Below are positions 6,052 to 7,391 of a stretch of DNA of 7,391 nt, one piece after another; position 1 is the stretch's first letter; each line of letters starts with the position of its first letter. Position numbers and translations under genes: made by a program. Origin of the DNA: Candidatus Microgenomates bacterium (GTDB taxonomy: Bacteria > Patescibacteriota > Microgenomatia > UBA1406 > GWC2-37-13); the NCBI GenBank assembly GCA_016178125.1, contig JACOTV010000048.1, forward strand, positions 1 through 7,391, in the 5' to 3' direction. The notes beneath the pieces are model-generated. The model was not told where the DNA came from. It saw only the letters and a list, made by a program, of their open reading frames with translations, and searched no databases.

Positions 6052-6750
6052 ATGAAACGGGCCCTGATCATCGGATCGATTTTGCTTCTCCTGGTGTCGT
6101 TGACATCAATAGTGCCCCTTAGTTATACGAATGCCCAAGAGTCTGAGCAATTTAAAATAGAGGGTGCGACCATTCTACAGGACACCAGTGATCAAAAAAC
6201 GGCAGGCACACCAATTCAGAGTGATCAACGAAGAGCTGCCAGGTTGTCTCGCGAAGGATATTCCGCACTAATTGGAGAAACACCCTTGCGTAGTAGTTTT
6301 ACAAAAACCAATTTAGATTTTAATGATAGTCCAAATAGCGGTAGTTCTGTGGCGGAAAGCACTGTTAAAATAATATATACAAAAACGGGTGGTTATGCGG
6401 TGTATCTCGGAGAGCGGCAAGGGCTTCACACAGCGAGCGTTTTCCTTGCTACAGGATGTGATGGTGATATGAATAGATGCTTTAGTAGCTACGCACGACC
6501 GTGGCTAGAATCCGATATCTATGGCTTCGGATACACCGTTACAGGCACAGGGAGCAGCCCTGACTTCGTCAGTCAAGATTATTTCAGACCATTTAGCGTA
6601 CTCACCACACAAAATCCTGCGGGGAACCTGGTAGCCGAGGGCCAAGCGAGAGAAGCAATGATTGGCCTCAAGATGAAGCTAAATCAAGCGCGCCCCAAGC
6701 AAGGATCCTTTTCACAGCCCGTTGTTATAACTGTTCTTCATGACTGGTAA
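6052..6750 (+). CDS. Secreted protein of unknown function, WxL-like by faint resemblance
   Basis: The 232-residue product begins with a clear signal peptide: a basic start (MKR), a hydrophobic core at about 4-22, and a likely cleavage site after TNA at residue 28. The mature part opens with a polar, probably disordered stretch (29-100). A likely beta-rich domain follows (about 103-232), with a close cysteine pair in GCDGDMNRC (C136, C143) that could form a disulfide outside the cell. Aromatic and glycine-rich segments (WLESDIYGFGYTVTG, DYFRPF) recall secreted beta-sandwich proteins often seen in Patescibacteria, and faintly WxL cell-wall domains; this likeness is impression only. No membrane anchor or sorting signal is seen at the C-terminus. 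It is the first gene of a plus-strand pair whose second gene starts within its stop codon, so the two are probably co-translated and may act together at the cell surface. No enzyme motif was recognised. Confidence 0.75.
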   Translation: MKRALIIGSILLLLVSLTSIVPLSYTNAQESEQFKIEGATILQDTSDQKTAGTPIQSDQRRAARLSREGYSALIGETPLRSSFTKTNLDFNDSPNSGSSVAESTVKIIYTKTGGYAVYLGERQGLHTASVFLATGCDGDMNRCFSSYARPWLESDIYGFGYTVTGTGSSPDFVSQDYFRPFSVLTTQNPAGNLVAEGQAREAMIGLKMKLNQARPKQGSFSQPVVITVLHDW

Positions 6751-7391
6751 TGGTAGCCATTAAAATACGAGGAGCACTATTATTAATAGGGCTTTGTACA
6801 GCCCTAAACCTGGCAATTCCTTCTTATTCTGCCGAATCGGATTTCTCGGTGGCTCCAAGCAGAGTGGATTTAATGATTAAGCCTTCCCAAAAAGTATCCA
6901 TGCACTTTAATCTCACTAATTACGGTGACCCTCACACCTTTATTCCCCGATTCGCCAATGGGGCCCCTGACTCAACGGGTGGAACTCTTCAACTTTCAAA
7001 AACAGCTCGTACACCGGTGTCGTTCACGTTTGCCAATGGACGCCGCGATGTTGGGGACCCCGTTTTCTTAAAGACCAATGAGTCGGTAAATATTCCCGTA
7101 ACCCTTGAGACCGTCGGCGGCGAAGAAAAAGACTATTACTATTTTTTTCTGGCAGAGATCCAACCGGCAGGAGCCCGCGAGGGAAAAACATCGGCGCAGC
7201 TCACGCCGCGTATTGGGGTGCCGGTTATTGTTTCTCTGACTAACACCGGTGATCGGGAATTAAAAAGCTCGATTAGTGTGTTTCGGGTAAAAGCCGACTA
7301 CTCCTTTACTCTGTTTGGGCGGGAGATAACCTTGGTCGAGACGGGGAGCGCCGTGCCGGTATATCTATCGGTCAGTAATCTGGGAAGTAAC
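6750..7391 (+). CDS. Secreted Ig-like-fold protein of unknown function (3' end missing)
   Basis: The frame is open from the ATG at 6750 to the window edge: 214 residues with no stop. The ATG overlaps the preceding TAA by one base (TAATG), which implies translational coupling. The signal peptide is clear: a short basic start (MVAIKIR), a hydrophobic core at about 8-23, and probable cleavage after YSA at residue 28. The mature protein starts FSVAPSRVDLMIKPSQKVSMHFNLTNYGD, a pattern of secreted Ig-like domains in which a proline-containing strand precedes a loop and a ligand-free strand. A segment near PRIGVPVIVSLTNTGDREL begins a second similar unit at about 153. The layout loosely resembles DUF916 proteins that partner WxL proteins, which would suit the pairing with the upstream gene, but that is a guess. 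Whether a C-terminal membrane anchor exists cannot be seen. The coding call is strong; the function is unknown. Confidence 0.8.
   Translation, partial: MVAIKIRGALLLIGLCTALNLAIPSYSAESDFSVAPSRVDLMIKPSQKVSMHFNLTNYGDPHTFIPRFANGAPDSTGGTLQLSKTARTPVSFTFANGRRDVGDPVFLKTNESVNIPVTLETVGGEEKDYYYFFLAEIQPAGAREGKTSAQLTPRIGVPVIVSLTNTGDRELKSSISVFRVKADYSFTLFGREITLVETGSAVPVYLSVSNLGSN

Noticed and set aside
5895..6122. Plus-strand frame of 75 codons across the comEA start and the divergent spacer
   Set aside because: It covers both divergent promoters and overlaps the signal-peptide gene at 6052 in another frame; its product has no recognisable features.

Overview
The window looks like chromosomal DNA from a Candidate Phyla Radiation (Patescibacteria) bacterium. 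The main reasons are the long trimeric-fibre-like surface protein of a type common in those genomes, a reduced DNA-uptake set (ComEA, a ComEC membrane core and a separate metallo-beta-lactamase-like domain), small secreted proteins with no clear relatives, and translation starts without Shine-Dalgarno sequences. The code is standard: genes end in TAA or TAG and no in-frame TGA was seen. The assignment is inference from gene content and cannot be refined to a class.

Layout. Positions 1-2157 (minus strand, running off the left edge) encode at least 719 residues. These comprise an N-terminal domain resembling the core-binding domain of tyrosine recombinases, a linker, one membrane segment and a long external fibre. 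Positions 2158-2885 are a noncoding spacer of about 730 bases, rich in A+T and in short palindromes, between this gene and a divergent PaaX-like regulator gene (2886-3626, plus). That gene meets the end of the com cluster tail to tail, with overlapping stop codons. The minus-strand com cluster reads comEA (5909-5226), comEC core (5221-4442), then a metallo-beta-lactamase-like protein (4435-3623) that has lost its metal ligands. Across a 142-base divergent promoter region, a plus-strand pair of secreted proteins begins: 6052-6750, then a gene overlapping it by one base at 6750 and open at the right edge.

How the parts fit. ComEA would bind incoming double-stranded DNA outside the membrane, and ComEC would form the channel. 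The third cistron occupies the place of the ComEC C-terminal nuclease domain but looks catalytically dead. The fibre and the two secreted proteins belong to the cell surface. The PaaX-like protein is the only evident transcription factor, and its targets are unknown.

The most notable general signal is that all four predicted transcription units have a promoter-like pair with 16-17 base spacing placed so that transcription would begin at or within about three bases of the ATG. Together with the lack of Shine-Dalgarno sequences at all seven starts, this points to leaderless mRNAs. The other points of note are the recombinase-like domain fused to a surface fibre, the dead nuclease domain, and an 8-base word (TGAGGCTA) that occurs far more often than chance predicts.
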